In this document: one piece after another, positions 13,711 to 21,833 of the stretch
Position numbering within the stretch: the stretch's first letter is position 1
Layout: each line of letters starts with the position of its first letter
Source: a virus
Direction: 5' to 3' (one strand)
IMG/VR virus record: IMGVR_UViG_3300010397_001070
Span: 1 to 29,827 of that record
Length of the DNA: 29,827 nt
Notes under the pieces: generated by a model
Databases searched by the model: none
What the model was told of the DNA's origin: nothing
The model's input: only the letters and a program-made list of their open reading frames with translations
Made by a program: the position numbers and the translations under genes

Positions 13711-14463
13711 CTAGAGTCCGTTTACGGTTTTTAGATTAGTGGTACTCAATCCGTTGACTGATTTATAGGAAGACAACCCGTTGATTGTTTTCGGTCCAAC
13801 AGTATAGGTAACACGGACCTGACCACGAGCCCCGGTTCCTCCGAAGTCCTCACCACCACCGGCTCCGCCGCCGGGAGCGCCGCCATTTCCTCCACCGGAA
13901 TTGTTTGCTCCACCTGACCCGCCACCACCGCCTTTTACATTAGAAACACCAGCCCCACCAGGAGAAGTCCCACCGGCTCCACCGGACCCGTTATCTCCAG
14001 CGCCGCCATTAGCGTTTGAATTTCCACCCGTTATTCCATCACCATCAGGACCAGCAGCACCACCACCGGCTCCGCCTTCTTGTGATCCTCCTGTACAGGT
14101 ACCGCTCGTGCCACCGGAAAACTTCACATCACCGATGCCAGCAGATGCCTGTCCTCCTAGCTTTGCTATATTCCCAGCTCCAGACAGCCCACCCTTAGCT
14201 AGAACCGTATTTGAATTAAAATTGGAATCGGCCGCTGCTCCACCAACGACATAGCTATACGCAGTACCAGGAGACACAGCGAGTACAGAGGCAGAATAGC
14301 CACCACCACCACCGCCAGAAGTGTTAGCCCCGCCCGAAGGAGAACCGCCGCCATCCTGTCCGTTTCCACCACCACCCCAGCATTCGACTAAGGCAGCATG
14401 AACACCGGCCGGAGCTGTCCAGGAAGCGGAACCAACAGAAGTAAAGGTTTCTACAGTGGCCAT
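13711..14463 (-). CDS. glycine-rich adhesin-like fibre protein
   Basis: The 250-aa protein has a small beta start (TFTSVGSASWTAPAGVHAALV) typical of phage glycine-rich domains, then about 170 residues dominated by Gly-Gly runs with Ser, Asn and Ala. That composition is known from polyglycine-II-type receptor-binding tips such as T-even gp38 adhesins, where variable loops between glycine helices bind the host. The C terminus carries three short repeats, KTINGLS, KSVNGLS and KTVNGL. It sits in the fibre gene cluster. Whether it is a tail-tip adhesin or a head fibre is unknown. Confidence 0.7.
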   Translation of the reverse strand: MATVETFTSVGSASWTAPAGVHAALVECWGGGGNGQDGGGSPSGGANTSGGGGGGYSASVLAVSPGTAYSYVVGGAAADSNFNSNTVLAKGGLSGAGNIAKLGGQASAGIGDVKFSGGTSGTCTGGSQEGGAGGGAAGPDGDGITGGNSNANGGAGDNGSGGAGGTSPGGAGVSNVKGGGGGSGGANNSGGGNGGAPGGGAGGGEDFGGTGARGQVRVTYTVGPKTINGLSSYKSVNGLSTTNLKTVNGL

Positions 14464-14466
14464 ACT

Positions 14467-15234
14467 TTAAACGTGAGTGGTGTAAGTGTTATCCGGTGAA
14501 AAATAGAGCTCATCGGCTGTCAGGCCAAAACCAATGACTCGTAGGACATAATCGGGCGTCGTTGGTTGTGTCACAACAATATCTCCTGTTGTCGAGGCAT
14601 AAACCGGAGCACCTATGGTGAGTGTAGGGAAATTAGCATCGGCTCTGACTATTCCGTGAAGTAGGACAGTCAGGGCTCCTCCGTCAGTCGATGAAGTTAC
14701 AGCAATCCCCAAGACTCCTCTTGCATCACCTGTGGCGGCAGCAGCTACTGAGATATCTGCGAGCTCCCAACGAGAGTCATCTTTATCAAGTGTCACTAAA
14801 TCTCCGAAAGCGATAGTTGCACCGCCCATTCCAGCAACAGTAATGCCGGAGTACTTTCCGTCAGCTGAGCCAGCAGGATCGAGAGCGAGTGCAGTGTTTT
14901 CCCCTAGTGTAATTGGGCCAGTCATAGTTCCGCCTGAAAGAGGGAGTTTTGTATCAGCATAGGCCTTAATACTTTGCTGAGTAGCTAACTTCGTGGCTGA
15001 ATCAGAAGCCATATTATCTTCATCGAGAATGGCGGTACCAGATACACCCGTATTAATCACTGGACTAGTTAAAGTCTTGTTCGTGAGGGTTGAGGTACTA
15101 TCATCCGTGACAGCGGTGGATTCAAATGTGTTGAACGTGGTCTCGATCTGTGAAAGGTCGGCCTTCAATGTATCGACTGAAGGTTTGTTCGTACTACTGT
15201 ATGTTTGCTCCGTAAAGGAAAGCGCCAGTGCCAT
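14467..15234 (-). CDS. fibre or head-decoration protein with phage fibre repeat
   Basis: This 255-aa protein has a helical N terminus (KPSVDTLKADLSQIETTFNTF), a phage-fibre segment (TLTNKTLTSPVINTGVSGTA, then a GGTMTGPI motif), and a C-terminal beta module from about residue 137 (FGDLVTL ... GVLGIAV ... LLHGIVRA ... GAPVYAS ... VIGFGL). That module resembles the one inside the 1274-aa fibre. It is probably a trimeric fibre. Neighbours on both sides are virion genes with 2-4 base gaps. Confidence 0.65.
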   Translation of the reverse strand: MALALSFTEQTYSSTNKPSVDTLKADLSQIETTFNTFESTAVTDDSTSTLTNKTLTSPVINTGVSGTAILDEDNMASDSATKLATQQSIKAYADTKLPLSGGTMTGPITLGENTALALDPAGSADGKYSGITVAGMGGATIAFGDLVTLDKDDSRWELADISVAAAATGDARGVLGIAVTSSTDGGALTVLLHGIVRADANFPTLTIGAPVYASTTGDIVVTQPTTPDYVLRVIGFGLTADELYFSPDNTYTTHV

Positions 15235-15235
15235 A

Positions 15236-16864
15236 TTATTTAAATTTAGGTTTGATTAAGAATTTCAGAGCGAAGCCATAAAATTTCACATCCTCCAAAG
15301 TGGTCACGGTTATCTTGAATTGGATGCCTCGGGGATTCTCCGAACTCTCCAGGTCGGTGATGACCTCGCCTTGGGCATTCGCCGCAAAGCCGTACCCTTC
15401 AGAAAACTGTCCAGAACTGCCATCCTCATAAGCTATTTCGAGTTCTCCGGTCTCGACGTTTTCAATGACATCGGTCCACTCTCCGTAGGGATTGTTTCGG
15501 TAAGAAACCGTGAAAGTGACATTTTGCAGAGCCTGAAGCTGGGAAAAAAGCTTTTTGTATCCTTTGACGTGGTACGGGACGTTTTCTGTAAAGAATTTGG
15601 AGATAAAATAGCCAGTCTGTGTCTCTCCACCCAAACCCGGAGTAATGAGATAATCCTGTGACGTCACGACTTTATAACTGTTGAGCCACCCGAAATTGGT
15701 GCCGGTACTCCGGGAGTCACCGACAAAGAGTGTCGTATCAAATCCGTAATCAAAGACGAAGTTTTCAATCCAGTAACAGCCATAATACCGTCGGTTTCTG
15801 GTCACCGCATACGGCTGAATCGGATCAGGCCGGGAGATATTTTTGTGAATGACATACTCCTGCGAGTTATACTCGGTGCTGATAGTCACATCCGGTATAG
15901 AGACCCGATACTCATAGTTGTAGTAAGCGGCACAGGCGAGATCGGATCGGTAAGATTCGTTTCTGCCCACTGGATCTATACGGCCAAAGACCTGTCGTAT
16001 AGCCCCACCGATAAACTCCTGCACTCGACCGTCCCCCGTAAACCACATGACTGAATTTTCAGTCGTAGCGACCGTTTGGTGACAGGTAAACAGAATATTC
16101 CCAACAAAATTCACATCGACGATTCCGTCATCCACGAATTGAGAGACTGAATAGAGTCCTGCCTGTTTGAAGAGTAAAAGTGATCCTTCTGGTGTCAGTC
16201 CTGCGCCCTTCAGATTTCCATGAGCGTTGGGGTCAATCAATTGGAAAGCGTTCGTATCAATCGAAGTCGGGTCGTTGATCGGGGTCCACTGGAGCAAGTA
16301 AGGAGACGCAGGTTGATCAAGAAATAACAGGCGATTATAGCCATTATTAAAGACCACTCGAGACTTGGGCAGTTCTTGGGCTGGAGAACCGTAAGTGGGG
16401 ATCGTCCAGGTCACTCCATCAGAAGACTGCATGACTGAATCCGTCCCGTTCGTCCAGGTGACAATGTTGTTTAAAATAGCGAAGGTACAGGGAATCTGGG
16501 CGAGAGAAATCGGAGCGGCCGGGGAGCCGGTTATAGGAACAGTGCAGACAACCCACGTCACCCCTCCATCAGCGGCGTATTCAAGCTTATCTTGACGTTG
16601 CCGGATCTCCACTAATGCCCCGTCAGCTTTGACAAAGGCAATCCCTCCCCAATACGGTCCGTAGTTTTGATTCGCCGCCGGACTGCCGGTCATGTTGTCA
16701 TCCCAGAGAGAAAACCCCGGAGCCATAGCCACTGTGTCCTCTTCGACAGTAAAATTTTCGCAATCAGCCATTTCAGCATCGTTTAACTCTTCAGCCGTCT
16801 GAGCTGTGTTGAGTCCGTAACGGAGACTCGGGATATTTCGTGTTTTGTATTGAGCGGAGAACAT
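15236..16864 (-). CDS. putative tail hub / stabilisation protein (beta-propeller-like)
   Basis: The 542-aa protein has repeating beta-rich units with aromatic and GSPA motifs (MTGSPAANQNYGPYWGGIAF, VPITGSPAAPIS, PTYGSPAQELP) and a middle typical of phage propeller proteins (GYNRLLFLDQPASPYLLQW, GSLLLFKQAGLYSVS). In P22 the comparable position is gp10, which closes the head and carries the tail needle and tailspikes. Its ATG overlaps the previous stop by one base. The gp10-like role is inferred from length, composition and order. Confidence 0.6.
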   Translation of the reverse strand: MFSAQYKTRNIPSLRYGLNTAQTAEELNDAEMADCENFTVEEDTVAMAPGFSLWDDNMTGSPAANQNYGPYWGGIAFVKADGALVEIRQRQDKLEYAADGGVTWVVCTVPITGSPAAPISLAQIPCTFAILNNIVTWTNGTDSVMQSSDGVTWTIPTYGSPAQELPKSRVVFNNGYNRLLFLDQPASPYLLQWTPINDPTSIDTNAFQLIDPNAHGNLKGAGLTPEGSLLLFKQAGLYSVSQFVDDGIVDVNFVGNILFTCHQTVATTENSVMWFTGDGRVQEFIGGAIRQVFGRIDPVGRNESYRSDLACAAYYNYEYRVSIPDVTISTEYNSQEYVIHKNISRPDPIQPYAVTRNRRYYGCYWIENFVFDYGFDTTLFVGDSRSTGTNFGWLNSYKVVTSQDYLITPGLGGETQTGYFISKFFTENVPYHVKGYKKLFSQLQALQNVTFTVSYRNNPYGEWTDVIENVETGELEIAYEDGSSGQFSEGYGFAANAQGEVITDLESSENPRGIQFKITVTTLEDVKFYGFALKFLIKPKFK

Positions 16865-17508
16865 CAGCGTCCGAATAAGGTGGGTTTTTTAATCGGCTTC
16901 TTGCCTGCGAGGTCCATTAACATATCTCCTAAAGCGCCTTTAACAACTCCCTGTGAGCCGTGTGGTCCCCGGAAGAGCCGTTCATACTCCAAAGCGTCAG
17001 GCAGGCCTTCATAGGCCTTAAATCGAGCAATCATGCCGAGGAGCATGACCCGGGTAAAGCGGTCAGGAATAACGGAAACAACGGCTCCTGAGAGTTCGTC
17101 TTGCACCTCTACGCCCGAGACCCGGCATGTCCCGGCGTTATCCGGAGCCATGTCGAAATAAATGCGGTTAGCTTTGATGTAGTAGCGAGAAGGAGTCGAG
17201 GCATCGGCATTCACAAAGCGTTCATAGTATTCGTCCTCAGTCGTCTCGTCTAAGACACGGAAATTGTCATCCGAAGCGTTTTTCCATAGAACTTTCCGTA
17301 TTTCAGAGTAAACATTCACCGGATCGACATATCTTTGGGAAGGCGTAGCCGTGATGTCCTCTTCAGTCGGAGCGATCAGATACCGGGCAGCATGAATCAG
17401 AATTTCCTGATAGGTGTCTTTCCCGGCTTGGTCGATGACATTTTTCCCACGCACTGAGGAGTCTTCGACTTCGTTCTGGACCAGATTGGTATAGTTGGCG
17501 AGTAGCAT
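16864..17508 (-). CDS. putative head-tail adaptor (P22 gp4-like)
   Basis: The protein has 214 residues from the ATG at 17508; a GTG at 17520 would add four. Motifs such as YVDPVNVYSEIRKVLWKNAS, RYYIKANRIYFDMAPDNAGT and RVMLLGMIARFKAYEGLPD are typical of the connector proteins that bind below the portal of short-tailed phages. It lies one base after a small zinc-ribbon gene and directly after the coat region. It should help seal the packaged head. No enzyme motif is visible. Confidence 0.65.
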   Translation of the reverse strand: MLLANYTNLVQNEVEDSSVRGKNVIDQAGKDTYQEILIHAARYLIAPTEEDITATPSQRYVDPVNVYSEIRKVLWKNASDDNFRVLDETTEDEYYERFVNADASTPSRYYIKANRIYFDMAPDNAGTCRVSGVEVQDELSGAVVSVIPDRFTRVMLLGMIARFKAYEGLPDALEYERLFRGPHGSQGVVKGALGDMLMDLAGKKPIKKPTLFGR

Positions 17509-17509
17509 A

Positions 17510-17671
17510 TTAGTAAGCACTGCGGGTTATTTGTTCATTCTCTTTTTCCACTTCTTCCATCGTCTTTTTCCCGGCGTAGAGTTTCCATGAACCGCACCGG
17601 ACACACCGGTCGGGCGTGTCTCCGACGGAACAGTCTTTGGGACAGCGATAGATTTTTATGGGTTCATTCAT
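17510..17671 (-). CDS. 53-aa zinc-ribbon protein
   Basis: The short ORF encodes a CPKDC and CVRC pair (residues 10-14 and 23-26), a four-cysteine zinc ribbon, followed by a charged helix (KKTMEEVEKENEQ). It starts after a hairpin that follows the coat gene, and its stop codon is one base from the ATG of the adaptor. Its place between coat and adaptor suggests a head-related or DNA-binding role, unproven. Confidence 0.75.
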   Translation of the reverse strand: MNEPIKIYRCPKDCSVGDTPDRCVRCGSWKLYAGKKTMEEVEKENEQITRSAY

Positions 17672-17684
17672 AGGCTTTAGGAGA

Positions 17685-17703
17685 GAGCTAAGCCAATTAG
17701 CTC
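17685..17703 (-). other. hairpin behind the coat gene
   Basis: GAGCTAA (17685-17691) and TTAGCTC (17697-17703) form a perfect 7-bp stem with a 5-base loop, 40 bases after the coat stop codon. There is no T run, so it is not a full terminator. It could stabilise the coat mRNA 3' end or partly reduce downstream expression, giving more coat than adaptor. Confidence 0.45.
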
Positions 17704-17742
17704 CCTGAAAAACGTATGAAATTGTATGTTTGCAACGACTAC

Positions 17743-18633
17743 CTAGTCATTCACAGTTCTAATCACAACACCGTGGTCGGCACGAAGGGTTTTGACACCC
17801 CAAGCGGCACGAACCGAACCCAAATCACTCATCGTGTCTTCATCGAAAGACATGGAGATCGTTGGGGTCTCTACCATTGCGATACCAAAGGCATCCTTAT
17901 GGAAGTACATGTTGGCGTAGGCCGTTTCGGCAGGAGAACCTGAAGAAAGCGTGGCTACGTTCGTTGACTGATACACTGGGGAACCAAGGATGGTACCGAT
18001 TCTGCCTGTCTCCAGAGGGATTCCAGAGCGGAAGTCCGAAGAGATGAAGTAAGAACCAGACATTCCGAGCAGTTCACCGTAAGCACTTGGATGGAATACC
18101 CAAGCACGGTCAGTTGATGGAACATCGACAGCGTTCAGAGTCGTGAAGGCGCTGATGATGTGAGCAACAACGAGATCACCTGTTTGGTCAGTCCCAGCAG
18201 GAGTGTTGATGTCAGTCGCTGTCAGGTCAGACTGCAAAGCACCGATAGTGGAGTCGATTTTTCGAGCAATCGATTCACCAGCAGCCGCCATGCGGTCAGC
18301 CTTGATGTTGTACATAGAGAGAGCGTTGGTCGTCCACTGCACCATGACTGGTGTGAAGTAGAATTGATCAACAGTGAGATCGACAACACCAGTCGTGTTA
18401 GCTGAAACGTTGTCGGTCAAACGCTTGCCGTCTGTGTAGGCAATCGCTGTCATCGAAGCGGTCACTGGGAAGTGAGCTATGTCACCACCGTTTGCGAGGT
18501 CGCTTGATCGGTCAGTCACCAACTGACGCATGACGAGGTTTTTGTTACGGAACTTGATAACGAGGTCTGACCAGATTTCTGGTATCTCGTTAGCGTTCGT
18601 AGTTGGGGTATTCATCCCAGTTACTGAAGCCAT
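17743..18633 (-). CDS. major capsid protein (HK97 fold)
   Basis: The 296-aa protein has the look of HK97-fold coat proteins: an N-terminal helix region (EIPEIWSDLVIKFRNKNLVM), an E-loop-like part, and a P/A-domain signature (DRAWVFHPSAYGELLGM, GSPVYQSTNV, YFHKDAFGIAMVETP). The C-terminal segment WGVKTLRADHGVVIRT is very typical of phage coat proteins of this type. It is directly preceded by scaffold and portal genes, the standard head order. No protease domain is seen. Confidence 0.85.
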   Translation of the reverse strand: MASVTGMNTPTTNANEIPEIWSDLVIKFRNKNLVMRQLVTDRSSDLANGGDIAHFPVTASMTAIAYTDGKRLTDNVSANTTGVVDLTVDQFYFTPVMVQWTTNALSMYNIKADRMAAAGESIARKIDSTIGALQSDLTATDINTPAGTDQTGDLVVAHIISAFTTLNAVDVPSTDRAWVFHPSAYGELLGMSGSYFISSDFRSGIPLETGRIGTILGSPVYQSTNVATLSSGSPAETAYANMYFHKDAFGIAMVETPTISMSFDEDTMSDLGSVRAAWGVKTLRADHGVVIRTVND

Positions 18634-18657
18634 GTCTTTGTGAGAGAGTCACACTAC

Positions 18658-19239
18658 TTATCCCAAGCGAGCGAGAGTCGCTTTATACGCTTCGAGCTGT
18701 CTTGGGTCTGCGTTCTCTAATCGGCCTTCTAAGGCTTCTTTGATGACGTTCGTAGTGCTTGTCCCTTTAGGGGTTACTTGTTTAGGGGGCACTTCAGGCT
18801 CGGTCTGAGAAACTTCTTTCTGCATTCGATCGAAGAATTCCGCTTTGATCGCCTTCACTGCTTCTTTGGCAGTCAGGTTGTCATCGCTCATTTTCTCGGT
18901 TATGAGAGCGAGGTTCTCTTTGACGAATGGGTCGGTGTTTACGAGCATCAGAACTTCCACATTGGCTTTTGTCCTCACGTCTTCGGTACTCACTGTGCCA
19001 TCGTCATCCGATACCTTGGCGGCTTCGACAGCGGCAAGTCTGGCTTTGATTTCAGCTAATTCAGCGTCTTTAGCTTTCTTCTCGTCCTTGTACTTGAGCA
19101 TGTCTTCACGCACCTTTTCGTAGACCTTACGATCCACCTTCGCACCATCGTCACTGACTGAGGTACTCGACTCACTTACTGGTTGGGCTTCCACAGTAGG
19201 AGCTACTGGTTCCACTACGCCCGTATTGACTTCCGTCAT
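18658..19239 (-). CDS. capsid scaffolding protein
   Basis: The 193-aa protein is highly charged, without cysteine or aromatic core, and has a Pro/Ser-rich N terminus and a coiled coil (about residues 35-75, VREDMLKYKDEKKAKDAELA and on). The C terminus is basic and helical (QLEAYKATLARLG), as expected for the coat-binding end of scaffolds. It sits immediately before the major capsid gene. GAGGAG is well placed before its ATG. The role is to guide procapsid assembly and then leave or be degraded. Confidence 0.75.
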   Translation of the reverse strand: MTEVNTGVVEPVAPTVEAQPVSESSTSVSDDGAKVDRKVYEKVREDMLKYKDEKKAKDAELAEIKARLAAVEAAKVSDDDGTVSTEDVRTKANVEVLMLVNTDPFVKENLALITEKMSDDNLTAKEAVKAIKAEFFDRMQKEVSQTEPEVPPKQVTPKGTSTTNVIKEALEGRLENADPRQLEAYKATLARLG

Positions 19240-19296
19240 AAGTACTCCTCATTTTTTTACTTGGTTTGGATTCCAAATTTATGACTTACTCAGAAC

Positions 19297-19461
19297 CTAA
19301 GACGCTTGTCTTTTTCTCTGAGCAAGCCACTCGCTTGCCTTCTTCTCATTGATAACGAACTTTTCCTCGAGTCCCTTTCCGTATCTCGTCTTTAAGAGAA
19401 AAGGGCTTTTCTGCTCTTTTTTCTCAAAGAATTTCTTAATATACTCATTTGTTACGCTCAT
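19297..19461 (-). CDS. 54-aa basic hypothetical protein
   Basis: A short ORF with a charged, lysine-rich composition (EYIKKFFEKKEQKSP, then ASEWLAQRKRQAS). It overlaps the upstream 58-aa gene by 17 bases and precedes scaffold by 57 bases. No domain is recognised. The tight packing in the head operon supports translation. Confidence 0.55.
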   Translation of the reverse strand: MSVTNEYIKKFFEKKEQKSPFLLKTRYGKGLEEKFVINEKKASEWLAQRKRQAS

Positions 19462-19621
19462 CGATTTGCTTCAGGGAAAACTTAATGTCTTTAATCGCCT
19501 TGATTCTCATGGCGGTTCCGTAGGCTTTTTCAAAGTCTCTCTGTTCAACTTGGTCGAACATTTCCTCTAGGAGTTTGGATTCGCCTTCATTGCTATCGAG
19601 ATACTGGGTGTATTTGTTCAT
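19445..19621 (-). CDS. 58-aa helical hypothetical protein
   Basis: A short acidic helical ORF (SKLLEEMFDQVEQRDFEKAY, then IKAIKDIKFSLKQIDERNK). It begins one base after the Met/Lys-rich gene ends. No domain or membrane segment is seen. Its place between portal and scaffold suggests a head assembly factor, but there is no direct evidence. Confidence 0.6.
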   Translation of the reverse strand: MNKYTQYLDSNEGESKLLEEMFDQVEQRDFEKAYGTAMRIKAIKDIKFSLKQIDERNK

Positions 19622-19622
19622 A

Positions 19623-19784
19623 TCACTTCATCATTTTTTGAGCTTTTTTCATCATGGCTTCCGCTTTAGCTATCATGTCCTTGCCTTTTTTCATCATCAT
19701 CTGCGCTCCTTTTTTTACTTCCGAGGCTTTGGCTTTCAAATTAGGAGTCTTCGATGGGTACATCATCATTCTTTTTCCTGGCAT
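19623..19784 (-). CDS. 53-aa Met/Lys-rich helical protein
   Basis: The short ORF is extreme in composition: 12 Met and 14 Lys among 53 residues, with repeated Lys/Met clusters (GKRMMM, AQMMMKKGKDM, AMMKKAQKMMK) along what is probably one amphipathic helix. It starts one base after the portal stop. Such a basic helix could bind DNA, RNA or the acidic portal or scaffold. The function is unknown. Confidence 0.65.
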   Translation of the reverse strand: MPGKRMMMYPSKTPNLKAKASEVKKGAQMMMKKGKDMIAKAEAMMKKAQKMMK

Positions 19785-19785
19785 A

Positions 19786-21831
19786 TTATTGTTGGTTAGT
19801 GGGTTGAGGATTCATCTGACTTTGCACCTTCTGCCCCATAGCGTTATCCATGGCCACGTTGATCGGACTCATCGCCCCACCCATTGAAGCGACATGAGCA
19901 TTCAGGTGAGAAGTGAGTAAGACCATCTGTTCCGGGGTGTATGGAATAACGTTCCCTTGAGCATCGGGATGTCCTTGTCCCTGAAGGGCTGCCTTATGGA
20001 GGGCGATATGGACCGCATGGATGTCGTTCGGCAGGACTCTGGCTGTCGCCGGGTCGAGGTTTTCTTGTTTGGCATCGTCAAGATTAGCCAGTTTCTGTTG
20101 GACAGTCGCTTCTTCCCGTTCTTTAAGTGAAGGAATGAGGTTTTCCGAGTCTTTAATCCCATAACCCTCCTCAGCCATACGCTCCCAGAGATAATCCCGA
20201 GAGATCGGTACTCCCACACCGGGAGGTAAAGCGGCCTCTTGAGCAGCGAGAGTCAGAAGTGACCCCCATTTATTCCTCATCTCCTGTTGCATGGTGTAAG
20301 CAGAAGAACCTGAGACAACCACCAAGTCTTTAATGGCTTCAATGTCCTTAAATTTGATTTGGTTTTCGAGGATCGCACCTTTTTTTCCTAAGATTCGGTA
20401 GACAATCTTCTGGGCGTTGGCTAGGTACTGCTTGTTTAACCACAACGCCGCTCTTCCAGAGGCTTCCAGCACTTCTCGCTCATAAGAGCGGAGCATTTTG
20501 TTGATTCTTTGCTCGGAAAGGAAGGTTTTAGATGAAACTTCATAAGCGGTTTGCTCCTTCTGCACTTGATTCGCCCCCGTCTGGTAATCAGTAATCGAGG
20601 AAACGTTCTGTTTGGCTTTTTCCAGGAACCCAAGGATAAAGGAAGAGGCTCCGAGGTCAGGTTTTGGCGTGTCCATGACGGCCACCGACTTGCCTAACTC
20701 TTTTACCGGGATCAAGACTCTTGCCCCGTACCGAAGTCCCGCTTCGTTTAAGATGTTGTCAGCCACATATTCCATTGGACGGGCCACGTCTACCCAGTGA
20801 GCTTCCAGAGAGATGTTAAAATCATCCTCTTCGGCGTCTAAGATACTGGCCGACTGTTCAATCACTCCGTAACCTTCCACTTTTCCTGGACGACGAACGG
20901 GACGAAAGAAAAACACCGGACAAAACTGGTTGTCGAAAGGATTAGGTTCAAAGCGGATCGAGACAGGTGACATACCTTCAACTTCAGTCACACCGGCCAA
21001 GGTCATCACATAGTTCTCGGTCACGCCCTGGTCGTTTAAGTACTCGATGTAGAGTTCGGCTACCTCGACGTTTATATCATCTAGAATCGCTCCCTGAGTC
21101 GTTCCAACGGGGGACTTCGTCATCTGCTCTCTCCAGTAATCGGGCTGGTCCTTAATCGCACCGACTAACCGGCGCACATCGAAACCTTCCATCTTTAATT
21201 CCTTGATGGTTTTTCTGGCTCGGTAGCCTTTGACTTTACTGTCTTCTGGTTTTCTCGCTTCCACGTCCCAGATGAGGTCATGTGGTCGGAGATCGGTAAT
21301 CGTCCAGTTGGAAATAGTCTCGGTTTCGTCCACCTTCACGTCTTTACCAATCTTTAACGTCTCGGCCATTTCGACTAAGATAGGATTCGTAATCTTCTTG
21401 CCTAAGATTTCCTTACCTCGTTTCTTGCGAACTAGCTCTTCTACTTTCCAGCCCATGAGAAAACCTGAAAGACCACAAATCCCACCCCACTTGGCAATCT
21501 CTTCGTAAGCGTCTTCGGAATTGGCAATATCATGCTGATAATCAGAAAACTCGTTGTATACTTCAGCGGGCTTTGAGTCACCCCGTTCTCTCGCTAAGTA
21601 ACGGAAGCGTCCCCGTTGGGCGTTAATCTTCGAGGTAAAGTTCTCAGTCAACGCAAACGCCTGCCCCAGCCGCACTTGCGCCTGGGTTTCGGCTGTAATC
21701 GAACCTTTCCGAAGTTGGTTCTCATAGCGGTTATATAAATTCGTCCACTCTTCCTTGAGCGGCTTGGAATAGGCTGAGTGTTTTTCTAGGACACTGATTG
21801 CTAGACGTTCGATGGTGTCTCGTGAAGCCAT
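19786..21831 (-). CDS. portal protein (P22-like)
   Basis: The 681-aa protein fits the large portals of P22-type phages (P22 portal is 725 aa). It has an N-terminal helical part, a wing region (GYRARKTIKELKMEGFDVRR, KVEGYGVIEQSASILDAEED) and a long helical C-terminal crown region rich in Gln and Met (about 560-681). The motif EDDFNISLEAHWVDVARPM and the following hydrophobic helices match the clip and stem area. The dodecameric portal forms the vertex through which terminase packs DNA. It lies two bases after the terminase large subunit, as expected. Confidence 0.85.
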   Translation of the reverse strand: MASRDTIERLAISVLEKHSAYSKPLKEEWTNLYNRYENQLRKGSITAETQAQVRLGQAFALTENFTSKINAQRGRFRYLARERGDSKPAEVYNEFSDYQHDIANSEDAYEEIAKWGGICGLSGFLMGWKVEELVRKKRGKEILGKKITNPILVEMAETLKIGKDVKVDETETISNWTITDLRPHDLIWDVEARKPEDSKVKGYRARKTIKELKMEGFDVRRLVGAIKDQPDYWREQMTKSPVGTTQGAILDDINVEVAELYIEYLNDQGVTENYVMTLAGVTEVEGMSPVSIRFEPNPFDNQFCPVFFFRPVRRPGKVEGYGVIEQSASILDAEEDDFNISLEAHWVDVARPMEYVADNILNEAGLRYGARVLIPVKELGKSVAVMDTPKPDLGASSFILGFLEKAKQNVSSITDYQTGANQVQKEQTAYEVSSKTFLSEQRINKMLRSYEREVLEASGRAALWLNKQYLANAQKIVYRILGKKGAILENQIKFKDIEAIKDLVVVSGSSAYTMQQEMRNKWGSLLTLAAQEAALPPGVGVPISRDYLWERMAEEGYGIKDSENLIPSLKEREEATVQQKLANLDDAKQENLDPATARVLPNDIHAVHIALHKAALQGQGHPDAQGNVIPYTPEQMVLLTSHLNAHVASMGGAMSPINVAMDNAMGQKVQSQMNPQPTNQQ

Positions 21832-21833
21832 AG

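Noticed and set aside
13901-14254. Plus-strand Pro-rich ORF
   Set aside because: It is the mirror of the glycine-rich adhesin (GGN codons read as proline on the other strand).
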